From contig CAJNDS010000713.1 in assembly GCA_905221605.1 (NCBI GenBank), positions 397,001 to 461,000 of the forward strand: 64,000 nucleotides of DNA. The letters are read 5' to 3'. Origin of the DNA: Symbiodinium natans (taxonomy: Eukaryota > Sar > Dinophyceae > Suessiales > Symbiodiniaceae). This document shows positions 1 through 9,224 of this stretch, in pieces. The notes under the pieces are model-generated. The model saw only the letters and a program-made list of their open reading frames with translations, was not told where the DNA came from and ran no database searches. Each line of letters begins with the position of its first letter. Positions within the stretch are counted from its first letter, which is position 1. The position numbers were made by a program, and so were the translations under genes.

Positions 1-405
1 GGCACACGCAAGTTCCTAAACCGTACCCTAAAACCCCTAGGACCTGACCTCTCATAGAGGGTTTGGGCACCAGGGTGGCGACTGAGTTTCGGTTCGTGCC
101 CACTAGAGTTTAGAAGGGCTTGACGGTTTTTAGTTGCTTTGGGTTTACACGAGAACCCTCACTGGCACTTGAGCCATAAACCCTAAACCCAATTGGAGAA
201 TATTCAGATGCCTCTGGGCTGATCAGGAAAATTGTACATTTGGGAGCAGGAATCTTGTCTAAACCTGGCAATTCCGAGATCGCTTGAAATGGGAGGCGGG
301 GTCTCATCACAGTTTCGAGATCTGCTCAGCAAAGCCTGCTCTCCAGTCATGGAGAGGCAAAGAAGTCCCCTCCGCATTCTCCGCTTCAATTCCCACGCTT
401 TTCAG
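1..405. other. Mixed non-coding sequence, degenerate telomeric repeat
   Basis: Contains scattered CCCTAAA and TTTAGGG-like words and no exon with convincing splice sites. Short frames at 232-405 join onto the exon that follows but look like read-through of its intron. Confidence 0.4.
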
Positions 406-489
406 GCAGGCCCTGCGGCAACCGACGCCGACATGGAGAAGCACATCGCTGGAGCAGCCTGGATGTACTTGAGCAGATCTGCATTAAAG
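406..489 (+). CDS. Internal exon, unknown protein
   Basis: Follows a pyrimidine-rich acceptor (CACGCTTTTCAG) and ends at a GTTTAAG donor. It is 28 codons, phase 0 to 0, starting AGPAATDADMEKH and ending MYLSRSALK. Composition is that of a soluble helical protein; the family is not recognised. Confidence 0.5.
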
Positions 490-675
490 GTTTAAGATTC
501 TCAAGCTACTTGTGTGCCCAAAGATGCCAGTCATGGTTCATTGTGTTGAGGCCCTAGGTTCACTGTCAACATACCCGTGCGCATGATGAGCATTGGCACA
601 TGTGCAGCTGACCAGCTGATTTGCTGACGTGAGGCTCAGCACAAGCGCCGCTTGGTGCTGGCTGGCGTTCTTCAG

Positions 676-754
676 GAAGGGGCTCTTCTGAGCGTTGGGA
701 AGCCGGCTACTGTCAAGATGCCGATGCGCAATGACCACGACATTTTCTACCTGG
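676..754 (+). CDS. Internal exon, unknown protein
   Basis: Acceptor GGCGTTCTTCAG; GT donor at 755. 26 codons plus one base, beginning EGALLSVGKPATVKMPMRND. In phase with the preceding exon (phase 0). Not recognised. Confidence 0.42.
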
Positions 755-906
755 GTCACTGTAAACCCCCAAATACGATCATCTTCCTTGTTATCGGAGC
801 CCCCCACCCCCCCCGCCCCCCCGCAAAAACGGTAACCCCATGTGCGGAATTGGCTGACGCCGCAAGGACGACCAGATCTTGCCTCCTGTACCGGCTTCGC
901 TTGCAG

Positions 907-1244
907 CCCGTGGCATTGCCATTGACAGGGGAAAGGATGGCGCGCTGCAGTATTTCTGCCAGAAGCGCCTTGGAAGCTACAGACTTCGGGACCACTGGGC
1001 TACATCAAATGCTGTCGTTTCGTGGCAGAAAACCTGCAACACCACTTGTCGGAGCCTTTGGCGCATGTGGGCTTCTGCTTCCTGTTTCGTACAAGCTGTG
1101 GCTTTGTACAAGCAAGCCGATCACTGTCAGCTCTCGAAGAGTTCCCGAGTTTTCCGAAAGAGAGGAGCGCTGCATCTTTCTCTTCTGGCTGTTTACTCCC
1201 GAAACAGTGCGGGAAGCTGCACTCTTTTTCTAGAAGTCTGACCT
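907..1244 (+). CDS. Long open exon or terminal exon, unknown
   Basis: Acceptor GGCTTCGCTTGCAG, then 112 codons ending in TGA at 1242-1244. Reads RGIAIDRGKDGALQYFCQKR near the start; rich in Cys, Trp and basic residues. An overlapping frame from 652 is also long, so the frame is uncertain. Confidence 0.25.
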
Positions 1245-1354
1245 TGTTCTGCTGAAAGATTATGGGAAGCTTCGTCGAGATCAGTTTAGCGTGGACCCGG
1301 AAACTATATAGGCAGTTTGACAGGCAAGGGCATTTGGGGTTAGGCACGCGACAG

Positions 1355-1357
<3 letters not shown>

Positions 1358-1452
<95 letters not shown>
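1358..1452. repeat. (TG)n microsatellite, about 95 bp
   Basis: Uninterrupted GT/TG dinucleotide run. It makes several artefactual open frames (CVCV, THTH) on both strands. Confidence 0.95.
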
Positions 1453-1453
<1 letters not shown>

Positions 1454-1523
1454 CTTCGCCAAGGTGCAACGCGGGGCCATTTCCAACACTTGATAGCGGC
1501 TTGGCTCAGACACTCCCCATGGC

Positions 1524-1620
1524 CTTTACGAACATCGGGGACCCCTAGACCCCCCAAATTGTAGGATCTCCTTATAATGGGGACCCCAATAAGCTACCCC
1601 GAATTTCAGAAACCCCCAAA
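1524..1620 (-). mobile_element. Family B palindromic MITE-like element, copy B1
   Basis: Its reverse complement carries TTTCTGAAATTCGGGG, CTTATTGGGGTCCC, TCCTACAATTTGGGG and TTCGTAAA in the same order as copies at 29022, 38505 and 44851. Ends about 45 bp before the acceptor of the next exon. Confidence 0.6.
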
Positions 1621-1665
1621 TGTGAATCGCGACTTCATGGCTGAGGTGTTGACTCGCACCTCCAG

Positions 1666-1716
1666 GGCGCGAAGCACCTCCACAAGGAGCGCCGCAACGC
1701 CTATGGAAAATCCCTG
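1666..1716 (+). CDS. Internal exon, basic peptide
   Basis: Acceptor TTGACTCGCACCTCCAG; 17 codons, GAKHLHKERRNAYGKSL, phase 0. Ends where element C1 starts, so the element supplies the GTTCTTAG donor. Confidence 0.42.
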
Positions 1717-1809
1717 GTTCTTAGTAGGGAATGAGGGAATGAGGGATCCAAAAACACCCTTTAAGGGATTGTATAGGGTACCTTATTCCATCATGCTGCC
1801 CTACTGACC
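1714..1809 (+). mobile_element. Family C palindromic element, diverged copy C1
   Basis: Left end GGTTCTTAGTAGGGAATGAG pairs imperfectly with the right end TTATTCCATCATGCTGCCCT. The centre ACACCCTTTAAGGGATTGTATAG matches, reversed, the centre of copy C2 at 33033. The 3-prime end is decayed. Confidence 0.5.
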
Positions 1810-1985
1810 TGATGCACGATTCTTCTATTTTGCCCCCAGCCGGCCCATCACAAGAAACCTGGTCGTTCCTCTGCTGGTGCGGCTTCACGTCTATCCCCCT
1901 CAATGTGGGAGGGTTTTGTGTAGAAGCTCTTACTGGCAGGTTTCTTGTTATTTAGCGATCTCCTCACATCAAGTTGCTGTCGCAG

Positions 1986-2062
1986 AAAGTCAGCATTGGC
2001 ATGATGGCAGAAGCAGAGCCCCAGGCCCTGAACTTCTGTATAGCCTTGAGAAAGATGCAGCC
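1986..2062 (+). CDS. Internal exon, unknown
   Basis: Acceptor TTGCTGTCGCAG; reads KVSIGMMAEAEPQALNF then CIALRKMQP. No GT donor is close; a GC donor (GCTTGC) near 2060 is possible, so the 3-prime end is approximate. Confidence 0.42.
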
Positions 2063-2466
2063 TAGCGCTTGCACCATGGGCCTAAACCCCAAGTGCCAGA
2101 CCCACTACCCTAAACCCTGATGCAAGAAGCGGCAAGGGACAAACTGCAACGCTAAACCCTAAGCCCTAACTCCTTAAACCCCAAACTTCCCAACTTCAAG
2201 GCCCTTGTTCCAAAGCTGCCTTGAAGAGCACTCCGTCCTCCGACTGGCAGAGTAAAACCCAATGACTCCAATACCTGTGAACATCAGGAGCCTTCCTTGA
2301 GTCAGACGAAGATCCCTGGAACAAGCATGTGTTGCAAACAGCTCCTTAAGCAACATCCCAGTCAAGGAAACGTCCTTACATCCTATTCTGTTATGACCCT
2401 TCAAGGATTCCTAAACCCTCAACCCTCAACCCTCCACGCTACACCCTACACCCGAAACCATGGAAG

Positions 2467-2515
2467 GAGGGGCTGGAGCCGACGGTCCAGCTTACGGCAG
2501 ACCTGGCCAAGGCCT
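2467..2515 (+). CDS. Internal exon, joins 2808-2875
   Basis: Sixteen codons plus one base, EGLEPTVQLTADLAKA, donor GTAGGC. Its phase-1 end fits the 2-base start of the exon at 2808, giving a continuous helical segment across the junction. The intron is unusual: C-rich repeat first, then G-rich. Confidence 0.5.
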
Positions 2516-2807
2516 GTAGGCGGTTTTGGAACCTTAAACCCTGAACCCCTAGACCCCCTAGACCCCTAGACCCCTAAACCCCTAAACCCCTAAACCTAGG
2601 GTGAGAGGTTTGAAGGTTTTGAGGAGGATTTTCGGGCGAGTTTTTTGGGGTTTTTCGGGGGGGGGGGGGGAGGGGTGTTGGGTCGAAGTTGGGCTTTTGG
2701 GTTTCGAGGGGTTTTGGGGGCTTGAGGGGGCTTCAGAGGTTTGTGGAGGCTTTACGGTGTTGTTAAGCCTTTATGAGGTTTTGGGATTTCAGGGCCATAC
2801 CTTGCAG

Positions 2808-2875
2808 CCGTCGCCTGGCTCCAGGAAGGCTTTGTCCTCTCCCCCGCCGGTGATCTGGAGTTCCTTGGCCGGCTT
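2808..2875 (+). CDS. Internal exon with probable GC donor
   Basis: Acceptor ATACCTTGCAG; two bases plus 22 codons, VAWLQEGFVLSPAGDLEFLG. Coding runs up to GCCTAAACCC, best read as a GC donor formed by the repeat; the alternative is a stop at the TAA. Confidence 0.52.
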
Positions 2876-3185
2876 GCCTAAACCCTGAACCCTGAACCCT
2901 GAACCCTGAACCCTAAACCCTAAACCCTAAAACCCTATTGGGCCTAAGCCGAGAAGAGCGAGTCACCAAGGTGCCTCCGTTGCCATGCTGGCCCGTTTCA
3001 CGACCGGCAGAGCCTCCGGCCGGGCCCTCGAGCTCTAAGAAGCCCTAAGCCTTAAAGCCCTAATTGTTTAGGGTTTAGGGTTTAGGGTTTCGGGTTTGGG
3101 GTTTGGAACTTTGGCAGTAGCAGGTTGTTTCTCCTCTGAGATGTCTCGAAGTTGTCCATGCAGGCTCCACCGCCAGTCCTTGCAG

Positions 3186-3254
3186 CATAGAGATGTTGGG
3201 GAGACGAGCAGCAGACCGCCGAGGAGAGGGTTCTGTCGCCTTTGTAAACACAAA
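3186..3254 (+). CDS. Exon with CxxC motif
   Basis: Acceptor CCAGTCCTTGCAG, donor GTTGTCC, 23 codons, phase 0. Ends RRGFCRLCKHK, half of a possible zinc-binding motif. Lies just upstream of the zinc-finger exons. Confidence 0.38.
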
Positions 3255-3291
3255 GTTGTCCTCCACAACTAGGGGCTAGGGGGTCTCCGAG

Positions 3292-3400
3292 GATGGAGGC
3301 AGAATTGCGAGATCTTCCTGGTTACTGCAACCTCTTGGGCAACAACTTCTGCTGCTTCCTCTGCGATGTGTCCGCGGCTTCTTTAGTGCCTCAGCAGAAG
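3292..3400 (+). CDS. First half of a matrin/U1-like C2H2 zinc finger
   Basis: Reads RDLPGYCNLLGNNFCCFLCD, then VSAASLVPQQK before a GTGTGG donor. FCCFLCDVSA supplies the CxxC half of a C2H2 finger; the HxGKxH half follows in phase in the next exon. All three frames are open here, so this frame is chosen on the motif. Confidence 0.42.
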
Positions 3401-3640
3401 GTGTGGTCATCTAAATGGCCATCCGTGTTGAACATCTTCTCTCTCTTTCTTGTCTCTTGTCTCGTCTCTCTTTCTCTCCCCTCCATTCTCCTCCCTGTCT
3501 CCTTCCTATGAGTTTTGTACTTGTATGTTTCCTCTCTCTCTCTCTCTCTCTTATCTATCGATCCATCGATCTATCAATCTATCACTGTCTTTCCAGGGCT
3601 TGTTCATAGGTCATTCAAAGGTCACAAGGGAAACCCTAAT

Positions 3641-3812
3641 CCTAACCCTAAACCCTAAACCCTAAACCCTAAACCCTAAACCCTAAACCCTAAGCCCTAA
3701 ACCCTAAACCCTAAACCCGAAACCCTAAACCCTAAACCCTAAACCCTAAACCCGAAACCCTAAACTCTAAACCCTAAACCCTAAACCCTAAACCCGAAAC
3801 CCTAAACCCTAC
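3641..3812 (+). repeat. CCCTAAA telomere-type array in an intron
   Basis: About 24 units with point variants (CCCGAAA, CCCTAAG, CTCTAAA). It ends about 20 bp before the acceptor of the zinc-finger exon. Confidence 0.9.
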
Positions 3813-3834
3813 AGGTCACATGTTGACTGGTCAG

Positions 3835-3928
3835 GATGGCATCTTGCAACACCTCGCCGGGAAGAGCCACCGGAAGGCAGCTCAGCCTGATCTGGGAAGA
3901 GAGCCCCGAAGCTCCATGAGTTCAGAGG
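3835..3928 (+). CDS. Second half of a matrin/U1-like zinc finger
   Basis: Acceptor TTGACTGGTCAG, 31 codons plus one base. DGILQHLAGKSHRKAAQ matches the HLxGKxHRK end of zinc fingers in matrin/U1-C/ZNF-MET proteins, which bind RNA. Phase 0 fits the previous exon. Spacing from CxxC to the first His is 17, longer than the usual 12 or so, so one junction may be shifted. Confidence 0.5.
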
Positions 3929-4054
3929 GTTTTTTTGGGGTTTTGAGGGGATTTGAGGGGTTTTAGGGGTTTTTCGGGGTTTAGGGATTCTTAGGGGTGT
4001 TTAGGGGTTTAGAGGTTTTTTAGGGGTTTAGGGTTTTTTTTTGACCCCCGCAAG

Positions 4055-4093
4055 GCGCGTCTCAGACCTGACGCCAGGCTTGCCAAGCGCATG
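4055..4093 (+). CDS. Small basic exon
   Basis: Thirteen codons, ARLRPDARLAKRM, bounded by CCCCGCAAG and the consensus-like donor GTGAGC. The frame also stays open to 4190, so the exon may be longer. Confidence 0.33.
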
Positions 4094-4274
4094 GTGAGCC
4101 GGAGCCGCTGGTCCTCTGCAAGGACCTCGTCTGCGAGCAGGCCGACCGAAGCCCAGCCTTGCATCCCAAGCCTGACACCTTTAACGAACACAGGGCTTAG
4201 GGTTTAGGGTTTAGGGTTTAGGGTTTAGGGTTTAGGGTTGAGGGAATGACTCTTGTCAGCTCAATGCTCCGCAG

Positions 4275-4346
4275 GTCTCCGGCGTGTATCCCTTGCAGGG
4301 GCGGCTTCGTGATGGAGACCTGGAGCCGTATCCTGGCCATTGCTGA
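4275..4346 (+). CDS. Terminal exon, end of the 3.2-4.3 kb model
   Basis: Acceptor AATGCTCCGCAG; 23 codons, VSGVYPLQGRLRDGDLEPYP then GHC and TGA. The stop touches GGGTTG, so a donor cannot be fully excluded. Confidence 0.4.
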   Translation, partial: VSGVYPLQGRLRDGDLEPYPGHC

Positions 4347-4363
4347 GGGTTGTTGTGGCCAGT

Positions 4364-4426
4364 TCTCTAAATTCGGGTCCTTTTTTGGGTACAATGGCCC
4401 CGTCAGGGGGCCCTAATTGAGAGAAG
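4364..4426. mobile_element. Short inverted-repeat element (family E)
   Basis: TTCTCTAAATTCGGGTCC at one end pairs with GGGGGCCCTAATTGAGAGAA at the other. A related copy lies at 47234-47312. Confidence 0.4.
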
Positions 4427-4429
4427 CGA

Positions 4430-5089
4430 CCAGCAGGGCTTACGGGGTTTTGGGGGCATATTTGGCCTTGTGCAGGGTCTATCCTGGGCTTTGTAGGAGG
4501 GGTTTAGGGTTGCCAGGCTGCCTGTCTCACTAGGGGAGAGCGTCCTGCATCGGGAAATCTGAGAGTCGATCGATATTTGGCGCCTTATGTGGGGTCGCCA
4601 TCTTACAGGGTATATGAGCAATGCCCGTAGTTTACACCTTGGCGTTTAATTGGGTATTTGAGGGTTTGAGGGTTTGAAGGTTTGAGGGTTTGAGGGTTTG
4701 ATTGAAACGGCAGCACGTATGGACTTCTTTCGCTGGCTCGTGAGCAGGCCCACTATCCTTCCCCAAACCGACACTTTCCTCAGGAGGAATGCCCAAACCG
4801 GAATCCATAAACCACCCTTCACACCTTATAAACCCTCTGTAAATCCTAGAAACCCTGTGATCCTGCCTGCACACGGGCCCGAGTATTGAGCAAAGCAACC
4901 TCGAGCTTGAAACGCGGCCTAAACCCGAAACCCGAGATCAAGCCTTAAGCCTAGATCCTAAAATTCAAGCAGCCCTCAACCCTCCAACCGCAACCCTAGA
5001 CCCTAAACCCTAAACCCTAAATCCTAAACCCTAAACACTAAACCTAAACCCTGAACCCTCAACCAAGCCGTAAGCCCACCGTCATCCAG
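4430..5089. other. Repeat-rich stretch, weak coding signal
   Basis: A possible short exon at 4705-4737 reads RMDFFRWL before GTGAGC. The rest is GGGTTTGA and CCCTAAA derivatives. Confidence 0.3.
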
Positions 5090-5174
5090 GATCTTCAGAA
5101 AAGGTGCTGGCGCCTGGCTGCAGGCTGGCCCGGGTGCCAAGAAGCTGCAAAGACGCTGGGCCCTTCATCCGGGG
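5090..5174 (+). CDS. Probable exon, frame uncertain
   Basis: Preceded by C-rich repeat and GTCATCCAG, followed by G-rich repeat. Reads DLQKRCWRLAAGWPGCQEAA; another frame (GAGAWLQAGPGAKKLQRR) is also open. Confidence 0.33.
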
Positions 5175-5667
5175 GCTTAGGGTTTGGGGGCTTTGTGTTC
5201 AGGGTTTAGGGTAGAGGGTTATAGTTCAGGGTTTAGGGTTTAGGGCTTAGGGCTGGGGTCTCAGGTTCAGGGTTTTTAGGGGGCAGAGGAACCCTCTGTC
5301 TCTTCTCGGTGGGTGGCGCGTATTGGGTCGAAGGGGTTCATGGTTTAGAAGGTTATACATGGCTTGCAGGCTTCATAGGTTTGCAGGCTTGTTTGTGGAG
5401 AAGGGGGGCGGGGTTAGGTGGGCTTGGGGCTTAGGGCCTAGGGCCGATAGGGCTTAACTAGGGCTTAGGGCTTAGGGCTTTAGGCTTCGGGCTTCGGGCT
5501 TCGGGCTTGGGGGCTTAGGTCTTTAGGGGGCTTAGGGCGCTTAGGGGGCTTAGGTGGCTTGGGGCGCTTGGGGTGCTTAGGGTGCTGAGGGCGCTCAGGG
5601 CGCTTTGGGCAGGGCTTAGGACGCAGGGCTTAGGGATTAGAGCTTAGGTCAGCAGTGCTGATCTAAG
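5175..5667. repeat. Intron of degenerate G-strand repeat
   Basis: Almost wholly GGGCTTAGG and GGGTTTAGG derivatives, including GGGCTTC and GGCGCTTAGG sub-arrays. No coding signal. Confidence 0.7.
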
Positions 5668-5745
5668 GTGCGGCTCCGACCACCTCCTCGTTGCCCAACT
5701 CGTGGCAGCCCTAAGCGGGATCACCGGGGGTGTGGCAGGCTGCAT
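5668..5745 (+). CDS. Exon with a hydrophobic segment
   Basis: After CTGATCTAAG, reads CGSDHLLVAQLVAALSGITG, likely a membrane helix. The donor is probably GTGTGG near 5742; the end is approximate. Confidence 0.42.
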
Positions 5746-5863
5746 CTCTTGAGCGAACTCTACGCCATACATGCGCAACCCTAAGCCCCAAGCCCTAAAA
5801 CCTCAACCTGAAACCCCAAACCAAGCCGTGAGCCCTTAAACTCCTTTAAGTTCGGTGATTGAG

Positions 5864-5939
5864 GACCCGGGCCATGGTGGCGAAGGAGGATGTTCTGCCC
5901 GACGGAAGTGATCCAGACTTGCTCCTAGGGGCCTATGAA
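5864..5939 (+). CDS. Internal acidic exon
   Basis: One base plus 25 codons: TRAMVAKEDVLPDGSDPDLL then LGAYE, donor GTCAGA. The C-rich repeat before it and G-rich repeat after it follow the window-wide pattern. Confidence 0.5.
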
Positions 5940-6253
5940 GTCAGAATGGGTCTTTTAGGGTTTAGAACCCACCAAAGAAACGATTCCTTGTAAGGGCAAC
6001 ATGGGGATCATCATCCTCTGTTTTTGGGGAGCTTTTCAGGAAATAATAGTATTCGCACTTCTGTAAGTTGCACCCTTCCTCCTCGTTTTTGCTTTGGGCT
6101 GGGGGTCACAGCAAGCCTTGAGCCTTGAGCTTCCCAAACCCTCAACCCCAAACCCAAAACCCTAAACCCGAAACCCTAACCCTAAACCCTAAACCCCAAA
6201 CCCTAAACCCCAAACCCCAAACCCCAAACCCTAAACCCTGATGGGCAACCGAG

Positions 6254-6342
6254 GCTTGGTGCGAGCATGGGCGACAGCGTCCTGATTCTGGAGGACCAGG
6301 ATGCCCAGAGCCCTTGGGCAGCCTGCCTCGCAATCCGGAGCA
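6254..6342 (+). CDS. Internal exon, possible BAH-like strand
   Basis: Reads LGASMGDSVLILEDQDAQSP then WAACLAIRS, ending phase 1 before GTGTAG. GDSVLI...WAACLAI recalls the opening strands of a BAH (bromo-adjacent homology) domain, but this is a weak guess. Its phase joins the exon at 6591. Confidence 0.45.
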
Positions 6343-6590
6343 GTGTAGGGTTTAGGGTTTAGGGTTTAGGGTTTAGGGTTTGGGGTTTGGGGTTTCGGGT
6401 TTAGGTTTTAGGGTTGAGGTTTCTGGGCACTTAGGGAGGGGCTTTAGGGGTGCAGGGTTTGTGGGGGCATGAGTGGATTACGGGTTTTGGTGTAGGGGAT
6501 CAGGGGAGAAGGGTTTGTTTGAACCCCTAACCTCTACGCCCCTCAACCCTGAACCCTCCACCCGAAATCCTAAAGTCCCTATAAAAGCAG

Positions 6591-6673
6591 TTGCCAAGGT
6601 CTGGGCAGAAGTTGACGGGAGGAGAGGCCCTTGGGTCGCGCTCCATGAGCCCGAAAAAGATCTTGAAACCGAA
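6591..6673 (+). CDS. Internal exon following 6254-6342
   Basis: Two bases plus 27 codons: AKVWAEVDGRRGPWVALHEP then EKDLETE, donor GTTGAA. The intron between the two exons is G-rich repeat followed by C-rich repeat. Confidence 0.48.
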
Positions 6674-6821
6674 GTTGAAGCCCTCCAACCCTAACCCCTA
6701 AACCCTAAACCCTCAGTCCTCACCCCTTAAAGCCCTAAAGCCGCTAGGCCTCGGAGCCCTGACTGCCCCAAAGCCTTGAGCCCCGCGCATGCCCTGAAAG
6801 CGCGCCAGGCTGGTTTCCCAG

Positions 6822-6864
6822 GAAGGCCCTCGTCAAGAAGCTTCCGCCCTGGAAGTTGAGCAAG
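6822..6864 (+). CDS. Small basic exon
   Basis: Acceptor CTGGTTTCCCAG, one base plus KALVKKLPPWKLSK, donor GTGGGG. It could extend upstream to about 6781 (PRACPESAPGWFPR). Confidence 0.42.
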
Positions 6865-7105
6865 GTGGGGTAGGGTTTAGGGTTTAGGGTTTAGGGTTTA
6901 GGGTCTAGGGTTTAGGGTTTGGGGTTTGGGGTTTGGGGTTTGGGGTTTAGGGTTTAGGGTTTAGGGTTGAGGGTTTAGGGTTTAGGGTTTAGGGGCCCTC
7001 TCATGCTTGACCCTACCTAAACCCCCCAAACCTTGAAACCCCAAAGCCCAAAGCCCCAAGCTGCAAACCTCGAACCCGCAACCCCAGACCGACCTAACCC
7101 TGCAG

Positions 7106-7174
7106 CGCAGCCGTCGACTGAAGGTCCGGAGCAAGTCGACTGTCCAGGCGCTCTCGATGTCAATGTCTGCAGAG
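7106..7174 (+). CDS. Internal exon
   Basis: Reads QPSTEGPEQVDCPGALDVNV with donor GTACTT (or GTCTGC slightly earlier). A second AG at 7110 gives the phase that fits 6864. Confidence 0.42.
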
Positions 7175-7323
7175 GTACTTGTTACCGTTGAGGCTTTCGG
7201 GGTTGGGGGGGGTTGTATATGGGCCCCAAACCCTAGCCCTAAACCCTAAACCCTGAAGCCTAAACCCTAAACCCGAGGGCCCTTTAGGGTACGAGGTCTA
7301 GGACGGCTCTTAATCATGGCGAG

Positions 7324-7422
7324 GCGCCGTCTTCCGACTTCGACCTGCCAGTTGTTCCGCCCAAGACGCCCCTGGATTGGTCCGACTGCTTGGCCGCGCC
7401 GACGCCTGGCCGGATTTTGGAG
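7324..7422 (+). CDS. Internal exon ending at a repeat-made donor
   Basis: Thirty-three codons, phase 0: APSSDFDLPVVPPKTPLDWS then DCLAAPTPGRILE. The donor is exactly the start of (GTTTAGG)n, a clear case of the repeat forming the 5-prime splice site. Confidence 0.55.
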
Positions 7423-7528
7423 GTTTAGGGTTTAGGGTTTAGGGTTTAGGGTTTAGGGTTTAGGGTTTAGGGTTTCGGGGAAGCCCCTTCAAGCCCCTTC
7501 GCCCTCAAGACTGAGCAGCTCTAAGCAG

Positions 7529-7709
7529 ATCCTGGACCGGGCCCGCCGCGAAGGACATTCCGCTCGACCAAAGACGTGGCAGAGGCACTGCAGCGCGCTG
7601 TGAAAACACGTGGTCGCGAGCAGCTGGCATCCGAGCACCTTGGCGTTTTCCTTCTTAAAAGAAGGGCACCTCACTTGCTCGATGTGGTGCTCGTGTCTGG
7701 CGTCCTAAA
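7529..7709 (+). CDS. Longer exon, unknown
   Basis: Open from a CTAAGCAG acceptor; the core reads DVAEALQRAVKTRGREQLAS then EHLGVFLLKRRAPHLLDVVL. The donor is unclear (several GTG words near 7685-7697). Confidence 0.4.
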
Positions 7710-7873
7710 CTTCAACCCCAAAACCCCAAGAGACCCAAAAAAAACCTGGAACATTCAGTGCGCGCAGCGCCGAAACCCGCACAAACCACCAGAACCTTGA
7801 GCAGCCACCTCAGAGATGCTTGGAGGACTGGAAGGGAGCCTTGCAAATATAGCAGGTGTTGAGCCCCCTTGAG

Positions 7874-7945
7874 CCAAGGATGTCAGCCGCGGACATGCTG
7901 AAAGAAGCCATGCGAGAGACATCTGAGCGCTTGGGCTCGGAGCTT
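7874..7945 (+). CDS. Internal helical exon
   Basis: Twenty-four codons, PRMSAADMLKEAMRETSERL then GSEL, donor GTGTGG. An intron of 98 bp without telomeric repeat would join it to 8044. Confidence 0.42.
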
Positions 7946-8043
7946 GTGTGGCCGAGCCGGACTCGGGGCATTCCATGCCCTCAGAACCCGAAGGGCCCGC
8001 GCTCGAATCTTTCGGGGACTTCGAGAGGGGGCTGGGGCGACAG

Positions 8044-8156
8044 GAACCGATGACAGCACCGAACAAGCCGTTGGGGAGGTGCGAGACTGGTGGTCCAGCT
8101 TCGAACTGTTGCAGGAGGACATGTCACCAGAAGCTTTCCGTGTAAAGAGGGGCCCT
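8044..8156 (+). CDS. Internal exon
   Basis: Two bases plus 37 codons: TDDSTEQAVGEVRDWWSSFE then LLQEDMSPEAFRVKRGP, donor GTAAAC. The other two frames are partly open but have poorer composition. Confidence 0.45.
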
Positions 8157-8466
8157 GTAAACCTCAAACCCCAAAACTCGGGAAGAGTAGTGACACCATG
8201 TCCAGCCAGGACACGATGCCTTCTAAGACGAACTCCGACTGCGATGTGCTCGCCATATGACTGGATGCCCCTGAGGGTCCGGAGAAGCTAGCAAAGGGGC
8301 CCCGCCATTGGAAGGGAAGCGAATCCCATGGGGCTTGGCACATCAGATGCCACATTGGGGGAGGGGGAGGGGGATGGGGAAGAATGCGGAGCATCAAAAA
8401 GTTGGTTGTCCCTTGTCAGTGACCCCAAATTGTTGAAACCCTAAGCCGTTTTTGACCACTGCAAAG

Positions 8467-8517
8467 GTCGCAGGTGCAGAACACGCTGCGGAGGAGGTGT
8501 CGGAGGAGAGTCAGAAG
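8467..8517 (+). CDS. Internal acidic exon
   Basis: Seventeen codons, VAGAEHAAEEVSEESQK, between CCACTGCAAAG and GTGCGC. First of a run of amphipathic helical exons (8885, 9133, 9406). Confidence 0.48.
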
Positions 8518-8519
8518 GT

Positions 8520-8700
8520 GCGCAAATGTGTTTCCCACCTTATACCCCCCTTACCCCCCTATACCCCCGTTATACACCCTTTTGCCCCTAAACATATTTG
8601 TTTTTAGACCCCTTTGAAAACCCCCTTATACCTCCCTTATGCCCCCTTTATACCTCTCTTGCCCCCCCTTATACTCTGGGGTGTCTTCAAGCCACGCCGC
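8520..8700. repeat. Degenerate TTATACCCCC repeat
   Basis: Repeated CCTTATACCCCC-like words, possibly a decayed palindromic element or a drifted telomeric unit. No coding signal. Confidence 0.5.
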
Positions 8701-8884
8701 CAGAGCCTGACACCCTAAACCCCCAACCCCATGCCCTAAGCAGTTTAGGGGCTGAGGGTCAAGCCACTTCAATATGTTCAAGACCCGAAACCCTACACTC
8801 TAAACCCTAACCCTGAACCCTACACCCTAAACCCCTAAACCCGAAACCCTGAAAAAAACCCAGCCTATCGACCTGGCTGCGCAG

Positions 8885-8934
8885 GTCGTTAAGGTCGTGG
8901 AGAACGCGACTCTACAGGCTCTTTCGAGCTTGGA
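8885..8934 (+). CDS. Internal amphipathic exon
   Basis: Acceptor GACCTGGCTGCGCAG; VVKVVENATLQALSSL plus two bases, donor GTCTTTAGGG made by the repeat. The frame also extends upstream (IDLAAQ). Confidence 0.45.
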
Positions 8935-9132
8935 GTCTTTAGGGTTTCGGGGTTGCGGTTTCCGAAGTTTACATGGGGTTCCAGGCAGCCAAAGTTGCGG
9001 ACTTCACATGTTCAATGCTCTGGGGAACCCTAAACCCTAAACCCTAAACCCTAAACCCTAAACCCTAAGCCCTGGGCCCTGGGCCCTATGGGCCCATGGA
9101 GGCATCAGCCTAGACTCATTCCTCTGTTCCAG

Positions 9133-9214
9133 GTCCTTCCGCGTGTCGTGAATGCCACGGAGGCTTTGCTTGCCAAAGGCACAAAGTCGGCGCACAAGGA
9201 AATCAAGGACCTGC
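9133..9214 (+). CDS. Internal amphipathic exon
   Basis: Strong acceptor CATTCCTCTGTTCCAG; 27 codons plus one base, VLPRVVNATEALLAKGTKSA then HKEIKDL, donor GTGTTT. The NATxxL pattern is shared with the exon at 8885, so the protein may contain helical repeats. Confidence 0.55.
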
Positions 9215-9224
9215 GTGTTTCAAA

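Noticed and set aside
1000-1557. 185-codon minus-strand ORF with THTHTH
   Set aside because: Runs through the TG microsatellite; the rest has no splice support.
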